Shown here one piece after another: positions 16,758 to 24,525 of a stretch of DNA of 32,097 nt. This DNA is from Labrenzia sp. DG1229 (GTDB lineage: Bacteria; Pseudomonadota; Alphaproteobacteria; Rhizobiales; Stappiaceae). The translations under genes were made by a program, and so were the position numbers. The notes under the pieces are model-generated. The model was not told where the DNA came from. It did not search any database and was given only the letters and a program-made list of their open reading frames with translations. Each line of letters opens with the position of its first letter. Position 1 is the first letter of the stretch. Where the stretch lies: NCBI RefSeq assembly GCF_000521215.1, contig NZ_KI928947.1:2987-35083 (forward strand), given 5' to 3'.

Positions 16758-17880
16758 CCCGCCGAACCAGGCGGGTGATGATTTTGCATTCGCCGCCCTG
16801 CGCATCGTCAATCCAGTTTCGCTGCATGGCAAAGACGTTCCGGAACGGGAATGGTTGTGGCCGGACTGGATCCCAATGAACTCGACAACCGCGTTTTATG
16901 GCGATGGGGGTACAGGCAAGTCTCTCATGTCCCAGCAGCTGATGACGGCCTGCGCAACCGGCCTGCCGTTTCTGGGATATGATGTGCTTGAGTGTCCGGT
17001 GTTTGGAGTGTTCTGCGAGGATGATGAAACCGAGCTTCACCGACGGCAGGACCGGATTAATTCCAAGCTCAAACTGGAATTTCGAAGCCTCGGAAACATG
17101 CATTGGGTTTCCCGCGTTGGTGATGAAAACCTTTTGATGACATTCAGCGGTGAAGGAAGAGGCGAACCTACCCCTTTCTTTCAGCAGATCGTGACGGCTG
17201 CGAAACGTGCCGGCGCCCGGCTTGTTGTTATCGACACAGCGGCCGATACGTTTGGTGGAAATGAAAATATCCGGTCTCAAGTCCGTCAATTTATCTCACT
17301 GCTCAACCGAGTGGCCATCGAGATCAACGGTGCGGTGGTGCTTCTGGCTCATCCTTCGCAGACTGGCAAAAGCAGCGGCTCCGGTGATGGTGGATCGACC
17401 GCATGGAGCAACTCAGTCAGATCCCGCCTGTATCTTTCGCGGCCCGAGGAAAAAAATGGCGATCCGGAAGACCCGGACAAACGAATTCTCAGTCGGTTGA
17501 AAGCCAATTATGCGCGGACGGGAGATCGCCTCGATCTACGCTGGGGAAGCGGTGCTTTCGAAAGTGACGGCACAAGCGCGGCGCAGACACTCGGCAGTCC
17601 GGCGGATCGGATCGACGCCGCAAACCGCGCATTCTTAGCTGGCTTGGCGGAACTGACTGAAAAAGGTCAGCGTTGCAATGTTTATAAGGGTCAACCGAAT
17701 TACGCTCCCAAGACAATCAGAGATTTGACTAACTTCGGCCAAGGATTTGAAGTCTCAGAACTTGACGCGGCAATGAAAAGGCTAATTCGCGAAGGCCGTC
17801 TTGAGAGTGTCGAAGACGGGCCACCGTCGCGTCGTCGTTCATGCCTGCGGGAAGTTGCCCCTGATATACCCGGTATTTGA
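16747..17880 (+). CDS. RepA/AAA_25-type replicative helicase of a mobile element
   Basis: This is a 377-residue RecA-fold ATPase. Walker A is GDGGTGKS (52-59), Walker B is LVVIDT (159-164), and the family hallmark LLAHPSQTGK...GSTAWSNSVRSR lies at 199-227. This pattern is shared with RSF1010 RepA-like hexameric helicases carried by plasmids and integrative elements. The C-terminal ~100 residues look like a winged-helix or helical DNA-binding part. It follows the primase with an 11-bp overlap, so the two would open and prime the element's DNA. No initiator or relaxase gene is seen in the window. The protein is complete. Confidence 0.85.
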   Translation: MHHDPPNQAGDDFAFAALRIVNPVSLHGKDVPEREWLWPDWIPMNSTTAFYGDGGTGKSLMSQQLMTACATGLPFLGYDVLECPVFGVFCEDDETELHRRQDRINSKLKLEFRSLGNMHWVSRVGDENLLMTFSGEGRGEPTPFFQQIVTAAKRAGARLVVIDTAADTFGGNENIRSQVRQFISLLNRVAIEINGAVVLLAHPSQTGKSSGSGDGGSTAWSNSVRSRLYLSRPEEKNGDPEDPDKRILSRLKANYARTGDRLDLRWGSGAFESDGTSAAQTLGSPADRIDAANRAFLAGLAELTEKGQRCNVYKGQPNYAPKTIRDLTNFGQGFEVSELDAAMKRLIREGRLESVEDGPPSRRRSCLREVAPDIPGI

Positions 17881-18381
17881 CTCTGTGCGCGCCGTGGAGC
17901 GCGATGCCGCGTACGTGCCTACCCAACCCCTCATCGTGCCCTCAAGACGCTCGCCAGCGGCCATTTATGGACGAACTGGAAAGTCGTGCGCGGGCCTCAA
18001 AACCGGCTGCGGTCGTTCGGGTGGTTCCAAAGCATGTCTTGCGCGCTCGTACGGTGGACTTCCACCCCCTCCCCCTAAAGGGGGAGGGGGTGGAACCCTT
18101 CCGCACCTGGCCAACGTGGAAGGTCGAGGGGGAATTTGAAGCGCAAAAGTAAAAAAACAATACTTTCAATACTTTAACTGCACCTTGAGGTGGGAGCGTG
18201 AGGCGAAGTGGACTACAATAAAGGGGATCTAATAGGCACACACACCGTGTCTTTCTATAATGATTTCATAGGCTTGCGCTTTGTGCATAGCTCTCTTCAA
18301 TCTTCGGCGATCGTCTTAATCAGTTGTGATTGAGTATATTTTTCTACGCTTCTGGCGGTTTTGTATCGGAGATTGCGTGCG
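17881..18381. other. Intergenic region with a GC-rich hairpin
   Basis: About 500 bp with no supported gene. It contains the perfect 36-nt hairpin at 18060-18095 and, right of it, AT-richer sequence up to the resolvase remnant. Open frames crossing the hairpin are featureless. Confidence 0.5.
18060..18095. repeat. Perfect inverted repeat: 16-bp arms, TAAA loop
   Basis: The left arm TTCCACCCCCTCCCCC (18060-18075) is exactly complementary to the right arm GGGGGAGGGGGTGGAA (18080-18095), with a 4-nt loop TAAA. No U-tract follows, so a classical intrinsic terminator is not supported, although the hairpin could slow transcription past the replication genes. It may be one copy of a dispersed palindromic intergenic repeat. 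Confidence 0.8.
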
Positions 18382-18679
18382 CTACGCAGATTGGCTTCCG
18401 CGAGCGTTTTTGTCCTCAAAGCGTTGAACTTTTCCTACACTTACCTTGTAGGCCGTCGCGACTTTCCGGACACTGTCGCCGCTCACCAGAGCTGATCGGA
18501 TTGCGTTTGTGGAGCGTTCGTCCAGCTTCGGGCGACCGCGGGTCGTTCCTTCGGCGCGCACGTGCAAGGCCGGAATTTACTCTGTCCCGGATCATTGCTC
18601 TCTCAAACTCCGCGAACACACCCATCATCTGGAACGTCACTTTGCCCGCTGGCGTTGTGGTGTCGATACCGTACTGCCA
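18382..18679 (-). pseudogene. Serine resolvase remnant (3' half, frameshifted)
   Basis: On the minus strand, WQYGIDTTTPAGK continues as FQMMGVFAEFERAMIRDRV, the conserved centre of Tn3-type resolvases/invertases around the long E-helix. Near 18560 the frame shifts, and the HTH part (AEGTTRGRPK...SVRKVATAYKVSVGKVQRF) is found in another frame ending at 18382. The N-terminal part with the catalytic serine is missing and a stop lies directly before TGG at 18679. It is a decayed trace of a transposon or phage that once adjoined the McrBC genes. Confidence 0.8.
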
Positions 18680-18771
18680 TCATTGACTTCAAGATCAGAC
18701 AGTAGAAACTGAACTAGACAGGTGTCTCGAAAGCTAGATACACCTGACGGTTAAGTGGATGGGAAATCGCT

Positions 18772-20622
18772 TTGGCATTTGATCTGGTAAACGAAGTCTA
18801 CAAGTTCTTGAGCGATCATCCCTCAGACAAATTTGAAGCGCGTGATATCGCTGAGCACATTTACCGCTCATTTCCTGATTATCTCGAAGAACGAACAAAG
18901 AAATCCGCGCACAGAAACAAAAGCCGCGACCTGAATACCAAAGACGGTTGGCTTTCACAACTCACTGCAGAGATTGGTGCAAAAAACCCGCAGCTTGTTC
19001 GTCACCCTCACATTGAAGTCTTCGAAACCCGTCCCAAAAAATACCTTTTTGCCACTGATAAGACCGGAACGTCGACCGACCAGCTTCCTACTGAGACGAG
19101 AGAATTTTCAGATAAGCTGAGCTTCTTTCTCGAAGCGTTTAGGGAGCGTCGAGAGGAACCTTTCTCTTACGATGAACTTCTAACCGAAGCTATGAATGAA
19201 CTAAAACTCTGGCTTGAAAGGTCAAAGGCCGTTTCTTCGCGGTCAAACCTCAAGGTCACGATCAGTGTCGGGAAAGGTAACTGGACAAAGACACCTTGGA
19301 TTGCAATCCTGGATCGCGAGGTGACGGAAACAACGCAAAAGGGAATCTATGTTGTGTTTCTTGTCGCAGAGGATCTGTCTGTCACTTATTTAACTCTGAA
19401 CCAGGGGATGACAGAACTCAGCAGGTCTTTAGGGGACGCGGCCGCCACAAAGGAGATGAGGCGGGTTTCTGCGGTGGTGCGTCCGAAGATTGAAAAGATC
19501 ACTGACGAAGGGTTTACGCTCGACGAAGGTATCGATCTGAAGTCTCAAGCAAGCGCAGCGCGAAAGTATGAAGCTGGTACGATTTCCCACCTAGCCCTGC
19601 CAAGCGATGACATTCCCGATGACGGCGCGATGGAACACCACCTAAACGTGGTTTTAGGTGCATACGAGCTTTCCAAGCACGTGGAGATCTCGCAAAGTGA
19701 AGATCAGTCTGAGCAATCAGATCTGGAAGAACCAAATCAAGTCATCGACAGCTATACGGTGGGTGACGCTCTCGACGAGCTCTTTCTCGAGCGCCATGAT
19801 GTCGAGCGGTACCTCGATATTTGGCGCCACAAAAAGAACCTTATCCTTCAAGGTGCCCCGGGTGTCGGTAAATCCTTCATCGCAAAAAGACTTGCCTATG
19901 CGCTGATTGGCTTCAAAGATGACGGCAAAGTTCAAGCCGTCCAGTTTCACCAGTCTTACAACTACGAAGACTTCGTGCAGGGCTACAGGCCCAACGGCAA
20001 TCAGGGTTTTGAGCGGAAAAACGGGTCCTTTTATGAATTTCGAGATCGGGCGCTGGCAGATCCGAGCAGTACGTATGTCTTCATCATCGATGAAATCAAC
20101 AGAGGCAATCTCTCAAAAATTTTCGGCGAGCTGATGCTTTTGATAGAGGCGGACAAACGCGGCCCAATGTGGAAAACTCGTTTGGCCTACGCCTCGGACA
20201 ATGACCTGGATTTTTACGTTCCGGACAACCTGTTCATCCTCGGCATGATGAACACCGCAGACCGCTCGTTGTCTCTTGTCGACTATGCGCTGCGTCGACG
20301 CTTTGCCTTCGTAGCGATGGAGCCTCTTTACGGAGCGGCCAAGTTTCGCGCACAACTTGAACGTTTTGGCATCCCAGAGGATACCATCAGTCAAATTGTC
20401 AATAAGATGGGCGAACTTAACCAAGCCATTGAGAGCGATCGCACAAATCTCGGTCCTGGGTTTCGAATTGGGCATAGTTTCTTCACACCGACCGAGGACG
20501 TGGATGACCCGGAAGCTTGGTATCGTCGCATCGTTGAGACGGAGATTTATCCCCTCCTAGAGGAATATTGGTTTGATGCCCCGGAGACGGCCGATCAGTG
20601 GCGCGATGAGTTGTTGAGGTGA
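18772..20622 (+). CDS. mcrB: McrB-type GTPase of a type IV restriction system
   Basis: This is a 616-residue protein from a TTG start with GGATGGG a few bases upstream. Residues 1-95 look like a winged-helix/HARE-like domain. A domain at about 130-270 (SYDELLTEAMNELKLW, GKGNWTKTPWIAIL, GIYVVFLVAED) matches the MrcB N-terminal domain that reads modified DNA. The AAA+ GTPase part has Walker A GAPGVGKS (361-368), Walker B FIIDEINRGN (437-446) and the GTP-specificity motif MNTADRS (493-499) before DYALRRRF. McrB hexamers recognise modified cytosines and translocate DNA, and with McrC they cut it. McrC follows after 4 bp. The modification recognised cannot be told. Confidence 0.92.
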   Translation: MAFDLVNEVYKFLSDHPSDKFEARDIAEHIYRSFPDYLEERTKKSAHRNKSRDLNTKDGWLSQLTAEIGAKNPQLVRHPHIEVFETRPKKYLFATDKTGTSTDQLPTETREFSDKLSFFLEAFRERREEPFSYDELLTEAMNELKLWLERSKAVSSRSNLKVTISVGKGNWTKTPWIAILDREVTETTQKGIYVVFLVAEDLSVTYLTLNQGMTELSRSLGDAAATKEMRRVSAVVRPKIEKITDEGFTLDEGIDLKSQASAARKYEAGTISHLALPSDDIPDDGAMEHHLNVVLGAYELSKHVEISQSEDQSEQSDLEEPNQVIDSYTVGDALDELFLERHDVERYLDIWRHKKNLILQGAPGVGKSFIAKRLAYALIGFKDDGKVQAVQFHQSYNYEDFVQGYRPNGNQGFERKNGSFYEFRDRALADPSSTYVFIIDEINRGNLSKIFGELMLLIEADKRGPMWKTRLAYASDNDLDFYVPDNLFILGMMNTADRSLSLVDYALRRRFAFVAMEPLYGAAKFRAQLERFGIPEDTISQIVNKMGELNQAIESDRTNLGPGFRIGHSFFTPTEDVDDPEAWYRRIVETEIYPLLEEYWFDAPETADQWRDELLR

Positions 20623-20626
20623 CTGG

Positions 20627-21697
20627 GTGACCATTCCCGTCCGCAACATCTACTACCTACTTCTTTACGCCTGGGGACATTTTAAAAGCAGCGGTGTCAT
20701 AGACGTTGGCGCCGATCAGAGCCCAGACCTCCCAAACCTACTCTCAAAGGTTCTGAACGACGGAATACACAGGCTCCTACGACGCGGGCTTGACCGCGGC
20801 TATGTCGAGGTCACCGAAGAGACGCGGTCCCCACGAGGCAAACTTCGACTCGACGTGATGACCAAGCAACAGACAATGCTGCGTGGTTTTGCGGTCTGTG
20901 ATCTTGATGAGCTGACAGCAGACGTTCTGCACAATCAGGTGCTCAAAGCGAGCTTGCTGTCCCTTGGCGCCTGTGCTGATGTCGAGAAGGGCCTTCGGCA
21001 CGAGCTCATGACGTCTGCACGCCGGATGGCGGGTGTTTCTTCAATTCGTCTTTCCTCCGATTTGTTCCATCGCGTTCAGCTTACAAGAAACACATCGCAG
21101 TATGGCCTCTTGATGCGCGTCTGCGAGCTCGTCTTCCACACACTCTTACCGGATGCGAAGGGTGGCGGCTCAAAATTCCGGAGCATTTTGGAAGACGAAA
21201 CCCGGATGTCAGCGCTTTTCGAGGATTTCTTGCGGAACTTCTATCGGTCGGAGCTATCGGGGTATTCCGCAACCTCGGAGATCATGCCTTGGTTCGCGCA
21301 CGCCGACGACGAGGCTGATCTTGCGTATCTCCCGATCATGAAAACCGACATCAGTCTCCGGTCGGGCGCTCGCACGATCGTGGCCGATGCCAAATACTAC
21401 AAAGAGGTTCTGGCCGGCGGACGCTATGAACTGAAGGTGAGATCTGATCACCTTTATCAGCTTTCGACCTATCTCGCGCATGTGAGAAAGAAGGAGCCTG
21501 GCCAGGAGGTATCCGGTCTCCTCATCTACCCAACAAAAGACCAATCTTTGCGTCTGAACTATCGACTTCTTGAAGTGCCTGTGAAAATTGCAACCATTGA
21601 TCTAGGTGCTGAGTGGCCGGAGATCCATGCTGAGCTGATCGAGTTAATTGAACCCGTTGCTGAGCCAACATCCGCTAAGTTCGACCACATGGCGTAA
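20627..21697 (+). CDS. mcrC: McrC-type nuclease subunit
   Basis: This 356-residue protein starts at a GTG 4 bp after the mcrB stop. The N-terminus (IPVRNIYYLLLYAWGHF) and the RSPRGKLRLDV segment (67-76) are typical of McrC. The C-terminal PD-(D/E)xK nuclease shows Asp241 in MKTDISL and Asp254-Ala-Lys256 in IVADAKYYK. McrC binds the McrB hexamer, stimulates its GTPase and cleaves DNA. Length and motif order are normal and the gene appears intact. No DNA methylase accompanies it, as expected for modification-dependent restriction. Confidence 0.92.
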   Translation: MTIPVRNIYYLLLYAWGHFKSSGVIDVGADQSPDLPNLLSKVLNDGIHRLLRRGLDRGYVEVTEETRSPRGKLRLDVMTKQQTMLRGFAVCDLDELTADVLHNQVLKASLLSLGACADVEKGLRHELMTSARRMAGVSSIRLSSDLFHRVQLTRNTSQYGLLMRVCELVFHTLLPDAKGGGSKFRSILEDETRMSALFEDFLRNFYRSELSGYSATSEIMPWFAHADDEADLAYLPIMKTDISLRSGARTIVADAKYYKEVLAGGRYELKVRSDHLYQLSTYLAHVRKKEPGQEVSGLLIYPTKDQSLRLNYRLLEVPVKIATIDLGAEWPEIHAELIELIEPVAEPTSAKFDHMA

Positions 21698-21848
21698 AGA
21701 AGTCAGCTGCGATACTTCTCGAGCTCTTTGATTTTGCTTCCAAATGATGCGCGTATCGTACAACCATTTCTGCTCTCGCGGCTTTGCGAACGGCCGCATC
21801 CCTGTTTAGGCATCGAGGGTCACCATTCAAATCGGTTTCAAACAATTT

Positions 21849-21878
21849 AATATATGATAATGTCCTTTATCATATATT
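21849..21878. promoter_or_regulatory. Perfect palindrome upstream of the collar array (candidate operator)
   Basis: The arms AATATATGATAA (21849-21860) and TTATCATATATT (21867-21878) are exact reverse complements separated by TGTCCT. The site sits 50-80 bp before the ATG of the first array gene in a very AT-rich stretch, where a repressor site or promoter is expected. It lies 150 bp after mcrC and is not followed by a U-run long enough for a clear terminator. Its function is inferred from position and symmetry. Confidence 0.45.
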
Positions 21879-21927
21879 TATTTATGTGCTAAGATGTGTT
21901 TGTTGATTATGCAATTTAGGGGGGCGG

Positions 21928-22260
21928 ATGAAAAAGAGAAGTGACAGTCCAAGGATTGGCCCCGATGGTGTTTCGGGGCCGGTATGGTTCCTATTGATTA
22001 TAGTTTTCGTTTTTGTCGCACTTGCAATTTACCCACCAACAAGAAACGCAGCTGTCTGTTGGGCAACCGGTGCAGAAGCAAATTGCGAACGCTGGCGAGG
22101 TGAACCGCCAACAAATGGAAATCCTAATGGATCAGCTGGCGGGGACGTTCCATCGACCGACACTACCAACCTAAACGAGCCTCCTGAGGACGATAACGAA
22201 CTATGTGACCACAAGACGCTTAGTGCTGAGGAGTATGATGAATGCATAAAAAATCAATGA
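21928..22260 (+). CDS. Small single-pass membrane protein at the head of the collar array
   Basis: This 110-residue protein has a strong ribosome binding site (AGGGGGGCGG) directly before the ATG. A basic N-terminus precedes one membrane helix (about 19-39, WFLLIIVFVFVALAIY). The outside part is Pro/Asn/Asp-rich and has four cysteines (VCWATG, NCERW, LCDH, ECIKNQ) that could form disulfides in the periplasm. I recognise no family. Its end overlaps the first collar gene by 19 bp, so it is translated with it. It may be a partner or anchor of the exported collar proteins (inference). Confidence 0.65.
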   Translation: MKKRSDSPRIGPDGVSGPVWFLLIIVFVFVALAIYPPTRNAAVCWATGAEANCERWRGEPPTNGNPNGSAGGDVPSTDTTNLNEPPEDDNELCDHKTLSAEEYDECIKNQ

Positions 22261-22814
22261 TTTCAGCTGGATTGATAATGCTCGCGTTTCTGTCGCATGG
22301 CCATGCCTTTTCGCAAGATCGTTGTAACTTGGACGATGTCATTGAAGACAAATTGTCAGTTGCAGACTCTCTCGCATGCGTTGCGAAGGAATTGAAATAT
22401 CAACAAATGCCAGCCGGAGCTGTCGTCGCGTTTGAACGAAGTGAGAGATCTGGTGGCGCCTGTCCTCCCGGCTGGTCCCTTTTCAGGGAAGCTGGTGGCC
22501 GAGTGATTGTTGGTGCAGGTCAGCATAACAATCAAGGCCTTAGTACCTATCCTTCTTATGCGGATAATCCTGGTGGCGCTGTAGGCGGTGAAGAGCAGGT
22601 GGCACTAGAAGTTGAACAAATGCCAAGACACCAGCACCGCGTTGAATGGGCAGGTGCTGATCGTGCTGTGACCGGACCAAACCTAACACCAGGAGGAAGC
22701 TTCGGTGTTCGAGGTGCACTGAATAACAATGAAGCAACCAGCTCAGTCGGAGGCGGTCAGCCGCACAACAACATGCCGCCCTATGTCGCGCTTTATTTTT
22801 GCAAGAAAGACTGA
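22242..22814 (+). CDS. Secreted phage tail-collar-like protein 1
   Basis: This is a 190-residue protein. GAGGAG lies 8 nt before the ATG, inside the preceding gene. A signal peptide (MHKKSMISAGLIMLAFLSHGHAFS) is followed by a linker with two cysteines and the collar-like part: PAGAVVAF, CPPGWSLF, GRVIVGAG, GGEEQVALEVEQMPRHQH and the C-terminal HNNMPPYVALYFCKKD. This is the phage tail-collar / microcystin-dependent-protein pattern, normally at the tip of phage fibres or in exported bacterial proteins. No other phage structural gene is nearby, so it is unlikely to be a prophage fibre. The gene is the first of three related but diverged units, and a copy of the recombinase 5' end follows it. Confidence 0.75.
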   Translation: MHKKSMISAGLIMLAFLSHGHAFSQDRCNLDDVIEDKLSVADSLACVAKELKYQQMPAGAVVAFERSERSGGACPPGWSLFREAGGRVIVGAGQHNNQGLSTYPSYADNPGGAVGGEEQVALEVEQMPRHQHRVEWAGADRAVTGPNLTPGGSFGVRGALNNNEATSSVGGGQPHNNMPPYVALYFCKKD

Positions 22815-22900
22815 GGTGGCATGAACGATCTAATCATTCCACGCTTAGACGCTCTCTCTGCCCCTCTGATCGATGCGGAGCAAAAGGCGCAGATGAGCTT
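22764..22900 (+). repeat. Array repeat copy A: collar 3' end plus recombinase 5' end
   Basis: It starts inside collar gene 1 at the codons for HNNMPP, runs over its stop TGA and the GAGGTGGCATGAACGATCT boundary, and continues as a diverged copy of the first ~27 codons of the recombinase at 24430. Copies A and B are almost identical over the first ~65 bp. Homology ends near 22900, after which the upstream part of collar gene 2 begins. Confidence 0.85.
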
Positions 22901-22958
22901 CAAAAATTTTCGACCTGAACTTTGCAAATTATGGAGGTCTGAATGCAAATCGATTTGA
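22821..22958 (+). CDS. Truncated recombinase N-terminus A (45-aa chimeric ORF)
   Basis: An open frame starting MNDLIIPRLDALSAPLIDAE matches the first residues of the full recombinase (MNDLILPTSANLPAPLIDAG). It diverges after KAQMSF and ends with TGA at 22956-22958. The start is 6 bp after the collar 1 stop with the same GAGGTGG ribosome site as the recombinase. The stop lies inside the start of collar gene 2 (22943), so it could couple translation along the array. It is not a functional recombinase: it holds only the leader before the DNA-binding domain. It may be a relic of a recombination site rather than a gene. Confidence 0.6.
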   Translation: MNDLIIPRLDALSAPLIDAEQKAQMSFKNFRPELCKLWRSECKSI

Positions 22959-23710
22959 AGACGGGAATTTCAATACTGTCCATGGTGGTTGCAGCCGTGT
23001 CAGCAGGTTACGCGTTCATGACGACCACAAATGCAGGGATTCAGGACCTCAAAGGTAGAATAACTGAGATCGAAGCAAAAATACCGGACAATTTTACCCC
23101 CGGTCTTTCGAAAGCGCAGGTGCAGACACTTGTGGACTCAGCCTCACGTGGTCTGAGCGAGTCACAGGTGAAGAGCTTGATCAACGCTGCATTGCAGGCA
23201 CAAAGCGAGACGGTGCATTCTATACCCTCCGACGCAGTCGTCGCATTTGCGCGAGAATGTCCGGAAGAGGAAGGTTGGTTTGAATACGAACACGGATATG
23301 GCCGCATCATCGTAGGTGCAGGTAAGCCCAACGCGAAGCAATACCAGACTTCCAGCTACCCATTTTGGCAACCGAGCCATCTTCCTTCCAGTACAGACAA
23401 TCGGAAGAAGCTAACCACCTACGAGCCAGAAGAAGCCGGTGGTGAAGAGGCTGTAACGCTTTCAGTAGGACAGATGCCGAGTCATGATCACTGGCCCGAA
23501 TTTCGAAGCGAGAAAGTTCAGGGGTTATGGGTGACATATCCAAAGCCAGGTGATGGAGAGGAAGACTACGATTTTGGTCGCGGTGGCGACAGAACGAAAT
23601 ACACCCTTGCAGCTGTTGAACCAAAATCAGAGGGAGGGATTAACGATGAAACCCAATCTCACAACAACATGCCGCCCTATGTCGCACTTTATTTTTGCAA
23701 GAAAGACTGA
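22943..23710 (+). CDS. Membrane-anchored tail-collar-like protein 2
   Basis: This is a 255-residue protein with GGAGGT 5 nt before the ATG. One N-terminal membrane helix (about 9-28, ISILSMVVAAVSAGYAFM) is followed by a heptad-like segment (GIQDLKGRITEIEAKI) and two similar motifs with LSKAQVQTLVDSASRGLSES. Then comes the collar-like part: PSDAVVAF, GRIIVGAG, GGEEAVTLSVGQMPSHDH and HNNMPPYVALYFCKKD. Compared with protein 1 the N-terminal half and the loop between the collar motifs are different, while the last ~16 residues are identical. That is the pattern of shared ends and variable middles expected of interchangeable cassettes. Confidence 0.75.
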   Translation: MQIDLKTGISILSMVVAAVSAGYAFMTTTNAGIQDLKGRITEIEAKIPDNFTPGLSKAQVQTLVDSASRGLSESQVKSLINAALQAQSETVHSIPSDAVVAFARECPEEEGWFEYEHGYGRIIVGAGKPNAKQYQTSSYPFWQPSHLPSSTDNRKKLTTYEPEEAGGEEAVTLSVGQMPSHDHWPEFRSEKVQGLWVTYPKPGDGEEDYDFGRGGDRTKYTLAAVEPKSEGGINDETQSHNNMPPYVALYFCKKD

Positions 23711-23812
23711 GGTGGCATGAACGATCTGATTTTACCGACCTCTGCAAACCTCCCTGCCCCGCTGATCGATGCGAGGCAAAAGGTACAGATGAGCTTTCTG
23801 GAGTTTTTTACT
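23660..23812 (+). repeat. Array repeat copy B: collar 3' end plus recombinase 5' end
   Basis: Same structure as copy A: codons for HNNMPPYVALYFCKKD, stop, GAGGTGGCATGAACGATCTG, then about 32 codons of recombinase N-terminus (to SFLEFFT). It matches the genuine recombinase start at 24430 more closely than copy A does, with several scattered differences. Homology ends near 23812, where the leader of collar gene 3 begins. Confidence 0.85.
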
Positions 23813-23851
23813 GATGATTTTTTAGTTGAATGGGAGCGAAAATGGACTTGA
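23717..23851 (+). CDS. Truncated recombinase N-terminus B (44-aa chimeric ORF)
   Basis: The frame starts MNDLILPTSANLPAPLIDAR, identical to the intact recombinase for the first 19 residues. It leaves it after SFLEFFT and stops at 23849-23851. As in copy A, the stop lies just inside the next collar gene (start 23842), which would allow translational coupling. Only the leader segment is present, so no catalysis is possible. Confidence 0.6.
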   Translation: MNDLILPTSANLPAPLIDARQKVQMSFLEFFTDDFLVEWERKWT

Positions 23852-24423
23852 AAGCTGTGGGGGAAAAAGTCGCCGTGGGTGTTCTGAGCGCAGTTCTTCT
23901 TGGTGCGTTGGCACTTATATGGAATTTTGCGTCCGAAGGTGGACTTGTGCGGTTGCTTGGTGGAGTTCCGGCGAGAGACTTGAGTCCACAACTAACGATC
24001 TTGCACGACCGTATTGAGAGCTTGGAAAACAATTCTTCTGCTGAGGTGCCTGCATTTCCAACTGGGGCAATTGTTGCTTTTGATGGTGGGAGGTATGAAA
24101 AAGTTCCGGACGGACGTCTTCAAACCGGTTGCCCATCGGGTTGGATTCGATTTGAGCAAGCGGCTGGTCGTTTCATAATTGGCTCAGACAGCTACCCCGG
24201 ATTTGAGCCAAATGCTCCCAAATACAAACTTAGAAGTGAGGGGGGGCGCGAGGACATTCCCGTGGACGGTGAACACCGACATCGTCGCGGTGATGAAGTG
24301 AGCAGCAATTTTGGGGACGACAACAAAGACAACAATTATGTGACTAATCATGAAGGGGCGCATGATCATGGCGGAGCGAACCTACCTCCCTACATCGCTC
24401 TCTATTTTTGCAAGAAAAACTGA
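23842..24423 (+). CDS. Membrane-anchored tail-collar-like protein 3
   Basis: This is a 193-residue protein from the ATG at 23842, preceded by GGGAG; an in-frame ATG lies 12 bp upstream. An N-terminal membrane helix (about 11-28, VAVGVLSAVLLGALALIW) leads to a short coiled-coil-like stretch (LTILHDRIESLENN). The collar-like part follows: PTGAIVAF, CPSGWIRF, GRFIIGSD, a His-rich loop (GEHRHRRGD, HDHGG) and LPPYIALYFCKKN. It is more diverged than units 1 and 2, but its final codons and the TGAGGTGG boundary are conserved. The recombinase starts 6 bp after its stop. Confidence 0.75.
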   Translation: MDLKAVGEKVAVGVLSAVLLGALALIWNFASEGGLVRLLGGVPARDLSPQLTILHDRIESLENNSSAEVPAFPTGAIVAFDGGRYEKVPDGRLQTGCPSGWIRFEQAAGRFIIGSDSYPGFEPNAPKYKLRSEGGREDIPVDGEHRHRRGDEVSSNFGDDNKDNNYVTNHEGAHDHGGANLPPYIALYFCKKN

Positions 24424-24525
24424 GGTGGTATGAACGATCTGATTTTGCCAACGTCTGCAAACCTCCCTGCCCCGCTGATTGATGCGGGGCAAAAAGCCCA
24501 GATAAGTTTTCTGGAATTCTTCACT
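24384..24525 (+). repeat. Array repeat copy C: junction with the intact recombinase
   Basis: This is the third copy of the collar-end/recombinase-start segment. Here the recombinase half continues into a full gene. The collar half is more diverged than in A and B (LPPYIALYFCKKN), which suggests this unit has been longest separated from the others or came from a different donor. Confidence 0.8.

Noticed and set aside
22242..24423. Tail-collar genes as part of a prophage tail module
   Set aside because: No other phage structural, lysis or packaging genes are nearby, and all three have a signal peptide or N-terminal membrane helix, which phage fibres lack.
22764..24525. CRISPR-like array
   Set aside because: There are only three repeats of about 140 bp, the spacers are protein-coding and 600-800 bp long, and no cas genes are present.
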